The notes under the pieces: model-generated
What the model saw: only the letters and a program-made list of their open reading frames with translations
Databases searched by the model: none
What the model was told of the DNA's origin: nothing
Source: Candidatus Glassbacteria bacterium RIFCSPLOWO2_12_FULL_58_11
Lineage (GTDB): Bacteria > Gemmatimonadota > Glassbacteria > GWA2-58-10
Assembly: GCA_001780825.1 (NCBI GenBank)
Contig: MFIX01000145.1
Location: 1-18,981, forward strand
DNA length: 18,981 bases
Direction of reading: 5' to 3'
In this document: piece after piece, positions 6,618 to 15,089 of the stretch
Position numbering within the stretch: position 1 is the stretch's first letter
How the letters are laid out: the number at the start of each line of letters is the position of its first letter
Position numbers and translations under genes: made by a program

Positions 6618-9600
6618 AATTGACGATATAGAACTTGCCGGTAGAGGATTTCCCCCGCGAATCGGTGACATGATAGAAATACAGACCGCTGGCCACCATC
6701 TGACCGAAACGGTTCCGCAGGTTCCAGGGTTCCGTGCCCCCGTGATTGTCCCATCCGGTATACTGTTTCGGCTGGCTCTCCAGGTCGAGCTCGTCCCAAT
6801 CAATGTAATTTCCCCAGCCGCTCCGGTTGGCCCCGATATGGTTCAAAACATTTACCAGTACGCCGCCAAGCGAATAAATCCGGATAGTACAGCGATCGGG
6901 CAGGTTGACGAAATCTATCCTGCGGGAAGCCGGGCCGATATCCAGAAACGAGGAAGCGAGGTAGGGGTTGGGAACCACGCTGATCTTGCTCAGGTCGGCA
7001 TCCCCGGCCTTCAGAGAGGAAGCGCTGATATGGATGTTCCAGTTGTCGCCGAGAAATGGCGGATCGGCATACTGGGTAAACTCGGTCTGGTCATCGTTCC
7101 AGGCACCGAAAGCGCTGGTAATAGTGAACAGCGTTCCGGCTGAGGGCATCGTAATTCCTCCCTCGCGAGAGAAATGGATCGCCTGGCCATCGAGCCACAG
7201 CCCGAACTGTAGCGTATTGCCGGAGGGAATCGTCTGGGTCAGCAAAGCGCTGCGCTCCGACTGCGAAGGTTCTTCATTATCGCCTTCGCTTTCAGAATAC
7301 AGGCCGAATTCCTCGTAGAAGACGGTATAATCCGAAGCGCCCGGGGGAAGGAAACCCCACCCGTTGTCATCGATATACGGGCTGAAAGGGACATTTATCC
7401 CATGCACCCGGTCAAAGACCTCCAGAGTCAAGGCGCCGTTCCCGGTATCTTTCCAGGTTACTTCGAACACGCCGCAGCGGCTGAGACCCTGGTACCAGGG
7501 CTGCCCCGCGTTGAAATCCCAGGAGCCGCCCCGGTCCAGCACCAGTGCCTCCACTGTCGCTCCCGAGTAACTGCCGGGATTTATGAAAGTGTAGAGGTCC
7601 CCCCGGTAGAAGCCGAAATTCATCAGGGTACTGTTGACCGTGTACAACTGCCCATCGGCGTCCACCGGACCGTTCCATAAATACTCGACTTTATCCGGAC
7701 TCGGATCTTTGGTCTTGACCGGAAATTCTCTTTCACCGTCTACCTTTTCTCCCTGGGCCCCCAGTAGCGCAACCACCCTGCTCGCTCCATGCTCGCCATG
7801 GGGCAGCATGTCGAGGACCCTTAGATTGAGGTCCAGGTCCTGGGTGATTTTTCCCTCGATCACCACATTGACATTTATCTCGGCCGGGGGCTCCAGATAC
7901 TTGGGATCATCCAGAAAGGCCCCAGTACCATTGCCGCGTAGGGTAACTGTCAAAAACGGCAGGGGTGTGACGGTTTCGGAAGCCGGGTTGAACCTGACTT
8001 GCGGGGTGGCCGGCCGGTAGTTGCTCGCGTCGCTGCGAGGAATCACCGTGTAAAGTCCATTCTGAGGACTGCCGTACCATATTTTGCTGACCCCGGGCTC
8101 CGGAAGGCTGAATTCCGCGCCGGTCGCCGGATCGTAGTTCCGGTCGAAGGGAACCAGGGCATACCAGACCCTGAGGCCGTTCCTCATCCTCTGGCGCTCG
8201 TCATTATCGATTCGATCATTGAAGCTGAACTTGAGATCATCCGTGGAAAGACTGCTCTGCCAGACCAGTTCCGAGTGCGAATCGTTGGGTCCGACAAAGC
8301 TGCGGTAGAGGCGGTAACCTTCGAAATCCTTCTCCCGGTAATTCCCCTCGGGATCCAGTTCCGAATTTTCCCTGAGAAAAGCGTAATATGGATCGGATTC
8401 AGAGAGATTGATGTCGCTCCAGGTGATTGTCACCTGCCGGTCTCCGGGGATGATAGTCAGCGGCGGCGCGACAGGCGGAACCGGCAGAGAGTAGCCGCTG
8501 CTCAGGATAACCTCAGCCGCGCTGATATAATCCTCGACCGGGGCCAGCTGGGCCTGGAAACCCGGGTCATCGATACTGGAAATCTCGTTGGGCGGCAGGA
8601 TGGCCGGCGGACTGGCCGGTTCGACGAAAGCTATTACGTAATCAATGCTGGTAGTGTCCCGCGGAGCGAATTCGTCCAGTATCCCGTAAAAAGCGTAGAT
8701 GTCTCCTCCATGCTGTCCGAAGACCCAGCGGTCTTCGAAGCGCGTCCCCCGCAAGTCACCCGGCCAGCCGGTGGCGATTTGGTCGGTGAACGGATTGACC
8801 TGGTTGCTGTAGAGGGTACCGATTTCACCAATCCCGAACCTCCAGGTCGGTCCTTTGGGACGGCCGGAGGCGATAAGGTCCGGGGGCGGCGAAAACCCGT
8901 AGGTCGTCGCGCCGACTTCACGCACCTGGATGTTGGTCAGGTCCATCTGCTTACCCCCGTGAGAGGGTGGCTTGAGCAGCTTATGGGCGACGAAAGGAGT
9001 ATTGCCGCCGGAAAAGCCGGCGTTAGTGCCATCAATGTCGAGCTGGACCTGAATCAGCTTGCCGGGATGCAAAGCCCAGCCGGTACTGCGGAAATTCTCA
9101 CTGCCGAATTGAAAACTCCTTGAGATATACATCAGTTGCCACTGGCGCCAGGTCTGCCCGTCAGGAGTTTTTTCCACCAGATAACTGATGTCCCGGTTCC
9201 ACTTCAGGTACTCGGACATGTTCTGAATCCGGCTGTGAGCGAAGACCATGTTACTGCTGATACTGAAATTAAGAAAATAGAACTGGTTTTCGAATGAGAC
9301 TCCCGAGCCGAAATTCGCGGGTATCCAGACATCCGAGCTGAAAGCAGCCAGGGTCTGCGCGCCTTTGATAATCGGCGCCCCTGAAGCTGAACGGCCTTCA
9401 CGGAACTGCACGGGCCAGGAATCCAGGTCATCCTTGTCCAGGGAGGACCAGACCTGACTCAGGCTGGGCTTGCCGGCCCCCAGTTTCATTTCGATACCGG
9501 ATTCATATTCGGTTTTCAGAAGGTCACGGGCTTCGGGCGTCGCCGTATATCCACGCACCCACGCGCCCTGAGACTGAATGATAGTGGTATCCTCCTGACT

Positions 9601-9855
9601 GCCATCTCCATTGAGGTCCCTGACGCAATTCACCGCGTAAGTCCAGCGGGCCGCGGAAACCGAATTTCCCGAACCCGCCGGGAACTGGTGCTTTCCCCCC
9701 AGGGTTAACGTGTTTCCATCTGCGCTGATAATCATTCCCACATTATTCCCCGAGGCGGTAACCTTCTGGTTTATTTCCGCCAACGCGGGCAGCAGCGGGG
9801 CAAAACAGAGGACGGCAAGGGTGAGCGCCATCCGGTAAAGGCTGACTTTTCTCAT
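6616..9855 (-). CDS. Large exported protein with FnIII-like and C-terminal sorting-like domains
   Basis: A 1079-residue exported protein. The start is the ATG at 9853-9855, with AGGAGA seven bases upstream. Residues 1-26 are a Sec signal peptide ending PALA. I do not recognise the N-terminal region (about 27-460), which is rich in W, Y and G and resembles large beta-rich surface proteins. It contains DLNGDGSQED (80-89), a calcium-loop-like segment. About 463-575 looks like a fibronectin type III domain: VTITWSD, then FEGYRLYRS, then VWYALVPFD. From about 955 to the end comes KISVVPNPY, then RIDFVNLPDRCTIRIYSLGG, and a final SGLYFYHVTDSRG and GKFYIVN. This matches the general form of type IX secretion sorting / FlgD-Ig-like C-terminal domains in FCB bacteria. 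It sits between a TonB-dependent receptor and a PorV-family barrel with gaps of 68 and 66 bases. It may be the surface partner of the receptor, in the position SusD takes in Bacteroidota, but it has no SusD similarity that I can see. Confidence 0.75.
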   Translation of the reverse strand: MRKVSLYRMALTLAVLCFAPLLPALAEINQKVTASGNNVGMIISADGNTLTLGGKHQFPAGSGNSVSAARWTYAVNCVRDLNGDGSQEDTTIIQSQGAWVRGYTATPEARDLLKTEYESGIEMKLGAGKPSLSQVWSSLDKDDLDSWPVQFREGRSASGAPIIKGAQTLAAFSSDVWIPANFGSGVSFENQFYFLNFSISSNMVFAHSRIQNMSEYLKWNRDISYLVEKTPDGQTWRQWQLMYISRSFQFGSENFRSTGWALHPGKLIQVQLDIDGTNAGFSGGNTPFVAHKLLKPPSHGGKQMDLTNIQVREVGATTYGFSPPPDLIASGRPKGPTWRFGIGEIGTLYSNQVNPFTDQIATGWPGDLRGTRFEDRWVFGQHGGDIYAFYGILDEFAPRDTTSIDYVIAFVEPASPPAILPPNEISSIDDPGFQAQLAPVEDYISAAEVILSSGYSLPVPPVAPPLTIIPGDRQVTITWSDINLSESDPYYAFLRENSELDPEGNYREKDFEGYRLYRSFVGPNDSHSELVWQSSLSTDDLKFSFNDRIDNDERQRMRNGLRVWYALVPFDRNYDPATGAEFSLPEPGVSKIWYGSPQNGLYTVIPRSDASNYRPATPQVRFNPASETVTPLPFLTVTLRGNGTGAFLDDPKYLEPPAEINVNVVIEGKITQDLDLNLRVLDMLPHGEHGASRVVALLGAQGEKVDGEREFPVKTKDPSPDKVEYLWNGPVDADGQLYTVNSTLMNFGFYRGDLYTFINPGSYSGATVEALVLDRGGSWDFNAGQPWYQGLSRCGVFEVTWKDTGNGALTLEVFDRVHGINVPFSPYIDDNGWGFLPPGASDYTVFYEEFGLYSESEGDNEEPSQSERSALLTQTIPSGNTLQFGLWLDGQAIHFSREGGITMPSAGTLFTITSAFGAWNDDQTEFTQYADPPFLGDNWNIHISASSLKAGDADLSKISVVPNPYLASSFLDIGPASRRIDFVNLPDRCTIRIYSLGGVLVNVLNHIGANRSGWGNYIDWDELDLESQPKQYTGWDNHGGTEPWNLRNRFGQMVASGLYFYHVTDSRGKSSTGKFYIVN

Positions 9856-9862
9856 AGAACTG

Positions 9863-9868
9863 TCTCCT
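9863..9868 (-). promoter_or_regulatory. Shine-Dalgarno site deciding the start of the 1079-residue protein
   Basis: AGGAGA on the minus strand, seven bases before the ATG at 9853-9855. It supports this start, directly ahead of a signal peptide, over a longer frame that would overlap the end of the receptor gene. Confidence 0.65.
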
Positions 9869-9907
9869 GCTGAGCATTGTGATGGCAACTTTCTAATCGC
9901 ACCAGGC

Positions 9908-9925
9908 GAGACAAGCTGCTGTCTC
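9908..9925 (-). other. Small hairpin spanning the stop codon at the first operon junction
   Basis: Minus strand GAGACA-GCAGCT-TGTCTC, a perfect 6 bp stem with a 6-base loop. It overlaps the TGA stop (9924-9926) of the receptor gene. No T run follows. A similar stop-spanning hairpin occurs at the next junction (6603-6617). Confidence 0.4.
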
Positions 9926-12900
9926 AGAAGCTGAAGTTCAGGCCGAAGCGCACCTGACGGGCGCCTCCCCACAACCGCTTGTTCATTGTCGCGAACATGA
10001 AGTCCTGGGCGATAGCTCCCTTGGCCTGTTCCTCGACGGTGAGGATTCCATCCTGGTTGTAATCGTTTTTGAACCTGGCCTGTTTGAAAATATCCAGACT
10101 CGGATCATCCCAGTTCAGGTCAACACCGCCGGCCACGTTGAGATACTCCTTCGAATTGTAACCGGATGGATAATCAGCGTCGTTCTTCCGGTTGAGCGCG
10201 TTGAAAATTTCGGTGAAAAATTCCACCCTTCTCGACCCGGCGAGCTCGAAGCCTTTGGTGATTCTCAGGTCCAGGTTATAGAACCAGTGGCCGCGGAACT
10301 GATTCAACAGTAGGCTCCGGGAGATAAGGTAAGACAAGTCCGAATCCAGCAGGGTTGCACCGTCTGACAGCGGCTGGCCGCTTTTCAATGCGAAGTTGGA
10401 ATAAATATTGATGCTCCTGAAGGCCCGGTTGGCCAGGCTGCTGGAAAACAGGTTATCCGGAAGCCTGTAGTTCGCCAGTGCGGATAATTCATGGGTCCGG
10501 TCCCCGTCAATCGGCCAGAGCACGTCCGGCGGGGTGAATGATTCATTAGTCGTCACATCCAGGAACTCATTGTCCGCTCCCTGGCGGCCTCCCTGGCCGG
10601 CGGAACCCGCATTGGGAGTGGCGCCGATAAAAGATCCCGTAGTCCTGGAGAATTGCATAGTATAGGAAAAATTGAGGGCCAGGTTGCTGGAGAACCTTTT
10701 TTTCACGGTAAAATCAAAGCCTTTGATATTTCCTATATCGCCATTGGTGAAACCGGTTTCCCAGTCGCGGATCCGCCGGCCCTCCACAGCGCGGTAGTAA
10801 TCCCGGAAGAAATTCTTCTGGGTCACATTGCCGTCCACATCCCGGTAAAACGCCACCACATCGAGCACCACATCGCTGGAGGCCAGGAAGCTTATTCCCG
10901 CCTCGAAAGCCTCAGTCCTCGAGTATTGCAGGTCGCCGGGATTGAGGACGCTGAAGATTTGAGTCGTGCCGGGCACCTGGGAAAATGTGCCGTAGGAGAA
11001 CCGGAGCTGTGACCTGTCGGTAACCGGAAAGGCAACATTAAAGCGGGGAGACCAGGCATGGAGGACTTTGACAAAGAAACGGTCGCCGAGGTTGTCGCCG
11101 TTGCGGCCGCCCCAGTTGTCCGCCGGGTCGAAGTAATCGTAGCGCAGGCCGTAATCGAAAATGAAATCGCCGAGGTCGGTCCGGTTCTGGGCGTAAAGGC
11201 CCAACATCCTCGGCTGGTAGGCGAATTCGTTTCTGAAGTTTTCGCCTTGGCGCTGCGGTTCAACGTTGTGGATCTCGAGCTCCCGGTTCCTGAAATCGGT
11301 CAGTTGGAATCCTATTTTGGCTCTATTCTGCCGGTTGAGCTGGAAGTCGAGATCGGCCTTGTAGTTTAACTGTGATTCCGCCATTCGGAAGTAAGCCAGC
11401 CAGTAAGTGGTATTGTCCATATACATGCCGAAAGGGGTCTGGTATGGATACTCGGTGCCCGCGCCAGTCTGACCGTCCGGAAAATATTTATGCACGGCTT
11501 CCATGTCGTTTCTTTTTGGAAACTCCCAATTCGGATAGCTTTCAATCTCGAACGGGATATCATGGACCGACCAGCCCCACAAAGTGGTTTGGTCCTCGCG
11601 GCGGTAATTGGTCTTCAGGTTCGAGCTGGTAACATCGTTGTTGCTGAAGCGTGAAAAACGAAACTGGAGGTTGCCGTTCCGCGCGGCCATTTTCAGGAAT
11701 TCCCAGTCAAAGCCTGAAAGAAAATTATAAGTCCGGGTCCGCCTGCCGTAGCTCTGGGGAATGTAGACTTCCATCTCCCCGGACTGCCAGTTGCGGTTGG
11801 GGAAATCTTCCCTGGTGAATATCCCGCTGAGGAAGTAGTTCCCTTCTCCTCCGCGGAAAGAGCTGTTGGCAACAGGATAGGATCTCTGGTTGCGCGAGTA
11901 GTTATCGCTGGCGATCAGTTTCAATCCACGGAATGGGTAGTAGACCAGCTTTTCGGAGAGTAAAGAGCGGTCTTTCCAGTTGCCGGGCAGACGGACGGGG
12001 TTTCCGGGAGTGAATAAGCCGGGAGTATTTCCCGTTTTTTCAGCCCAGCCGTCGTACCCGCTGCGGAACATCTCCAAGGTATAGGGAAGGTTCTCGCTGC
12101 CCAGCAGCGGATCGTTGGCCACGGCCGTGTTGAGCCGGTCCACAAAATCCTGGTTGACTCCGCGGAATCCCTCACTGGCATGGGTAGGGTCGCCATCCAG
12201 TGCACACTGGATCTCACCGGAGACGTTGAAAAAAAGATTGGGGATTCCAGGGAGTGGACCGCCCAGATTGGCTTGCAACTGGTTGTAGCCCCAGTCGGCC
12301 GTCCTTGGCATCGCTTCATCGGTAGTATAGCGCGCGCTTCCCTTGAAATCCGGTCCCCCCTCTTTAGTCACGATATTGATAATCCCCGACTGGGCGTTAC
12401 CGTATTCCGCCTGAAAGCCTCCGGTGATAATATCCACCTCCTCAACTGAGCCGGTGGAGAACTCCAGGGGATTGGAATCCGCGCCGATGGATGAGATTTC
12501 CTGGGTGTAAAGTCTTCCATCCCCGGTATTAGGCTGTTCATTCGAGGCGTGCGGCTCGGCGGTGAAGTTGCGCGCCAGGACACCATCGACCACCATCGCC
12601 TCCTCGCCCAGACGCCCGCCGCGAATGCGCAATCCACGGGACATTCCGCCCTCTCCGCCGATCTGAACGCCGGCCTCGAGAACAAGCAGGTCTTCCAGGG
12701 TGGTGCTGGGAGAGGCGGATATAGCCTCTGCGGTGAGACGCTGTTTGGTGGCCGTGTTGTCCCGCGGCAGCAGCACCTGGCTTTCGCCCTCTATAGTTAT
12801 CCCGGCCAGTTGGACTATTGTGGAGCTCAGCTCGCTGTTGACCATCGTAGTCTGCCCAGCCAGGATAAGCTGACCGGTGACAGTGGTTTTCTGGTAACCG

Positions 12901-13166
12901 GTGAAGGTAAAAGAGATCGAGCGCTGGCCCGGCGGAACATTGAGGATAAAGTAATAGCCATCCGCATTGGACACGTTACCCAGGCGGGTACCCTCCACCG
13001 CCACCTGAACGCCTGCCAGGGGTTGCCCGGTGTCCTTGTCACGTACCGTGCCCTCGATTTTGCCGGACGTAAGCTGGGCAAATAGAAGCACCGGAATTGT
13101 GAAATAGAGCATACAAACAGCGATTAATCCGTTAATCGCGATTCTTTCGGACGTTCTTTTGAGCAT
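9924..13166 (-). CDS. TonB-dependent receptor with N-terminal carboxypeptidase-like domain (SusC-like)
   Basis: A 1080-residue outer-membrane TonB-dependent transporter. The start is the ATG at 13164-13166, with AAGGAGGG four bases upstream; a TTG seven codons earlier has no such site. Residues 1-31 are a signal peptide. About 35-115 is a carboxypeptidase-regulatory-like beta-sandwich (GKIEGTVRDKDTGQPLAGV, then NADGYYFILNVPPG and YQK), typical of SusC-like receptors. The plug follows at about 130-285, with LRIRGGR, MVVDGV, VEEVDIITGGF and EYGNAQSGIINIVTKEGG. The rest is a barrel ending VRFGLNFSF with a terminal phenylalanine. Near the C-terminus, DYNQDGILTVEE (about 1035-1046) is a full EF-hand-type calcium loop, unusual in a barrel. 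It is the first gene of the receptor, exported protein and PorV operon. The two-component genes lie upstream across a 455-base gap. Import of a glycan or another large ligand is inferred. Confidence 0.9.
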   Translation of the reverse strand: MLKRTSERIAINGLIAVCMLYFTIPVLLFAQLTSGKIEGTVRDKDTGQPLAGVQVAVEGTRLGNVSNADGYYFILNVPPGQRSISFTFTGYQKTTVTGQLILAGQTTMVNSELSSTIVQLAGITIEGESQVLLPRDNTATKQRLTAEAISASPSTTLEDLLVLEAGVQIGGEGGMSRGLRIRGGRLGEEAMVVDGVLARNFTAEPHASNEQPNTGDGRLYTQEISSIGADSNPLEFSTGSVEEVDIITGGFQAEYGNAQSGIINIVTKEGGPDFKGSARYTTDEAMPRTADWGYNQLQANLGGPLPGIPNLFFNVSGEIQCALDGDPTHASEGFRGVNQDFVDRLNTAVANDPLLGSENLPYTLEMFRSGYDGWAEKTGNTPGLFTPGNPVRLPGNWKDRSLLSEKLVYYPFRGLKLIASDNYSRNQRSYPVANSSFRGGEGNYFLSGIFTREDFPNRNWQSGEMEVYIPQSYGRRTRTYNFLSGFDWEFLKMAARNGNLQFRFSRFSNNDVTSSNLKTNYRREDQTTLWGWSVHDIPFEIESYPNWEFPKRNDMEAVHKYFPDGQTGAGTEYPYQTPFGMYMDNTTYWLAYFRMAESQLNYKADLDFQLNRQNRAKIGFQLTDFRNRELEIHNVEPQRQGENFRNEFAYQPRMLGLYAQNRTDLGDFIFDYGLRYDYFDPADNWGGRNGDNLGDRFFVKVLHAWSPRFNVAFPVTDRSQLRFSYGTFSQVPGTTQIFSVLNPGDLQYSRTEAFEAGISFLASSDVVLDVVAFYRDVDGNVTQKNFFRDYYRAVEGRRIRDWETGFTNGDIGNIKGFDFTVKKRFSSNLALNFSYTMQFSRTTGSFIGATPNAGSAGQGGRQGADNEFLDVTTNESFTPPDVLWPIDGDRTHELSALANYRLPDNLFSSSLANRAFRSINIYSNFALKSGQPLSDGATLLDSDLSYLISRSLLLNQFRGHWFYNLDLRITKGFELAGSRRVEFFTEIFNALNRKNDADYPSGYNSKEYLNVAGGVDLNWDDPSLDIFKQARFKNDYNQDGILTVEEQAKGAIAQDFMFATMNKRLWGGARQVRFGLNFSF

Positions 13167-13621
13167 AAATCCCTCCTTCGGAAACAATAGGAAGAGAGCC
13201 GGAATGATTATTACAGATCAATATTCGCGATAGCCTCTCCTTTCTTGGACTTGCAAGGATAGAAAGCTCAGAATCTGGCTGAAACTCATCGCGCTGTTAG
13301 TGCAGCTGGCTGTCATTTGTCTGTTTCTGGGATCCTGGCAAGGAAGCCATATCTTGACCGGATACAGCTGGAACCAGATCGGATGTGGACACCTGGATAA
13401 GAATCATTGGAGGGAAGGGCAAAAAGAATACCGTATTCGGATTGCGGGCTCTTTACTTCTTTACTTCTTATATTTCAAGCAGATAGGAATGGAGATGAAT
13501 TTTATTCTTGTGATAAATAATTTACCACTGGTATAACTTTTACCGCTAATAAAATGACCAATTTATGAGGTGGAGTGGGTTGTTCTGAGAAAGGAAGAAT
13601 TTGAAGAAGTGCGAGAGGGAT
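13167..13621. other. 455-base non-coding, A+T-rich region upstream of the receptor operon
   Basis: No convincing gene lies here. A plus-strand frame of 78 codons (13300-13536) opens with GTG, has no ribosome binding site and no recognisable family. The region separates the response-regulator gene from the receptor operon and should carry the operon's promoter and any activator sites. Visible structure is modest: a TTTACTTC-type tandem repeat (about 13449-13468) and A+T-rich DNA around 13500-13565. A GG-N10-GC arrangement occurs on the minus strand (13419-13432), but its -24 part is poor. No terminator-like hairpin was seen after the regulator's stop codon. Confidence 0.5.
13171..13178 (-). 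promoter_or_regulatory. Shine-Dalgarno site deciding the receptor start
   Basis: AAGGAGGG on the minus strand, four bases before the ATG at 13164-13166. It excludes the TTG at 13185-13187, which lies upstream of this site. Confidence 0.75.
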
Positions 13622-15076
13622 TTAAAGATTCTTATTGAGCTTGTTGCGAAGGGAATTCCGGGCTATACCAAAATAAGCGGCTGTACGGGTTTTATTACCA
13701 CCAAATCTATTCATAATTTCATGTATGATCCTTGATTCCAGCTCTCTCAGGTCGAGACCCTCCGGCGGCAGGCCGATCGTAAGCGAGTTGTCTTGCGCAA
13801 TATGATTCCGGCGGACCGGCGCCGGCTCTTTCCGGTCGGTAAGGAAATCCAAGTGCCCGGGCCTGATCTCGTAATCGTCCTCCAGCAGGACAATCCGCTC
13901 GATCGTATTTTGAAGTTCCCGGATGTTTCCCGGCCAAAGATGGGAAACAAGGATTTTCACCGCCTCGCTGCTGATCCCTTTGAAACTTCGTTTTTTCTGA
14001 CTGTTGTAACGCTCCAAGAACATATTTGCCAATGGAACTATGTCCTCCTTTCTGTCGCGCAGTGGTGGAAGGTAAATACGAGCAGTGTTCAGGCGATAGA
14101 ATAGATCCTGCCGGAAAGTGTTGCTTTTGACCATCGCGGACAGATCGCGGTTAGTAGCACAGATTATCCTTACGTCGAGACTCAATTTTTTCAGGCCGCC
14201 GACCCGGTAAAATTCCCGTTCCTGGAAGACTCGCAACAGCTTAGGCTGCATCTCCAAAGGAACATCTCCGATCTCGTCCAGAAATATCGTACCTTTCTGG
14301 GCCAGTTCGAATTTACCGATATTACCTTCTTTTTTCGAACCGGAGAATGCGCCGCCTGCGTAACCGAATAATTCGCTTTCAAACAGATTGGGCGGAATCG
14401 CCGAGCAGTTGATCGAAATGAATGGGGAAGTCGCCGCTGTCCGTCCATAGTGCACTAGCTTGGCCACGACTTCCTTGCCGGTTCCGGTCTCGCCTTCAAT
14501 CAACACCGGAACAGTGCGGTCCTCATGGAGCCTTTCCACAGTTCTCACAATGTCTTGCATCTGAGGGGAAGAGAAACACAGCTTACCGATCCCGACTACT
14601 TCGGTATAGGCCTTCTGCAGGAGGGAAAACCTTTCTTCGGCCCCCTTGGTAGCTTCGGCTACCCGGTCCTCGAAGCAATGTGTCAGCTCATAGTTATCCT
14701 GGAGCAGCGACTGATGCTCGGCGATCCGCTCAATTACCGCTTCGAGTTCTTCCAAGTGAGTGGGTTTCAAAAGGTAGTCATAGGCCCCGGCCCGGAGAGC
14801 TTTTACGGCGGACTCCAGATTTCCGAAACCGGTCAGCAGGACAAAGTCCGTTAAGCGCCCCTCCGGCACAGATTTGATCGCCTGAAGCAGGGCGATGCCG
14901 TCCATGCCAGGCATGCGGATGTCGCTGAGGATCATGGGGAAAGGGGTTCTCATAAACATTTCAAGAGCCTTCCGGCCGCTGCCGCAAACGCTAACCTGAT
15001 GTCCCAGTTTGTTGCCGAGGTAATCCGCCAGCAGTTCCCGGGATATTGCATCATCGTCTACCAGAAGAATCCGCAT
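13622..15076 (-). CDS. NtrC-family sigma-54-type response regulator
   Basis: A 485-residue response regulator. The start is the ATG at 15074-15076, with AAGGAGT six bases upstream. The receiver domain (1-120) has the acidic pocket D7-D9, phospho-acceptor D52 (LSDIRMPG), T82 and K104. A helical, coiled-coil-like linker (about 120-160) leads to an AAA+ domain with Walker A GETGTGKE (195-202), Walker B GTIFLDE (262-268) and the arginine-rich FRQDLFYRLN segment. The sigma-54-contact loop reads GAFSGS (242-247) rather than GAFTGA. The C-terminus (about 440-485) is a Fis-type helix-turn-helix (NKTRTAAYFGIARNSLRNKL). It lies 11 bases after the kinase gene, so they form one transcript and almost certainly a cognate pair. 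It probably activates a sigma-54 promoter, and the adjacent receptor operon is the likely target by position. The altered GAFTGA loop may reduce or change sigma-54 contact. Confidence 0.92.
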   Translation of the reverse strand: MRILLVDDDAISRELLADYLGNKLGHQVSVCGSGRKALEMFMRTPFPMILSDIRMPGMDGIALLQAIKSVPEGRLTDFVLLTGFGNLESAVKALRAGAYDYLLKPTHLEELEAVIERIAEHQSLLQDNYELTHCFEDRVAEATKGAEERFSLLQKAYTEVVGIGKLCFSSPQMQDIVRTVERLHEDRTVPVLIEGETGTGKEVVAKLVHYGRTAATSPFISINCSAIPPNLFESELFGYAGGAFSGSKKEGNIGKFELAQKGTIFLDEIGDVPLEMQPKLLRVFQEREFYRVGGLKKLSLDVRIICATNRDLSAMVKSNTFRQDLFYRLNTARIYLPPLRDRKEDIVPLANMFLERYNSQKKRSFKGISSEAVKILVSHLWPGNIRELQNTIERIVLLEDDYEIRPGHLDFLTDRKEPAPVRRNHIAQDNSLTIGLPPEGLDLRELESRIIHEIMNRFGGNKTRTAAYFGIARNSLRNKLNKNL

Positions 15077-15082
15077 GTTCTT

Positions 15083-15089
15083 ACTCCTT
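15083..15089 (-). promoter_or_regulatory. Shine-Dalgarno site of the response regulator, overlapping the kinase stop codon
   Basis: AAGGAGT on the minus strand, six bases before the ATG at 15074-15076. It shares bases with the TAA stop of the kinase (15088-15090), which points to translational coupling of the pair. Confidence 0.7.

Noticed and set aside
7999..9123. Plus-strand 374-codon reading frame
   Set aside because: Antisense shadow of the 1079-residue exported protein gene; the translation is rich in R, G and P with no domain signature.
2987..13340. 13-base direct repeat CTGGGATCCTGGC (near 2987 and 13328)
   Set aside because: A repeat of this length is expected a few times by chance in a window of this size, and the flanks do not match.
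13419..13432. GG-N10-GC arrangement on the minus strand resembling a sigma-54 -24/-12 promoter upstream of the receptor operon
   Set aside because: The -12 part (TTTTTGC) is acceptable but the -24 part reads CGGTAT against TGGCAC. Three such GG-N10-GC spacings occur in this gap, about what chance predicts, and the leader would be some 240 bases.
13300..13536. Plus-strand 78-codon reading frame in the intergenic region
   Set aside because: GTG start without a ribosome binding site, no recognisable motif, opposite to all neighbours, and located where the receptor promoter is expected.
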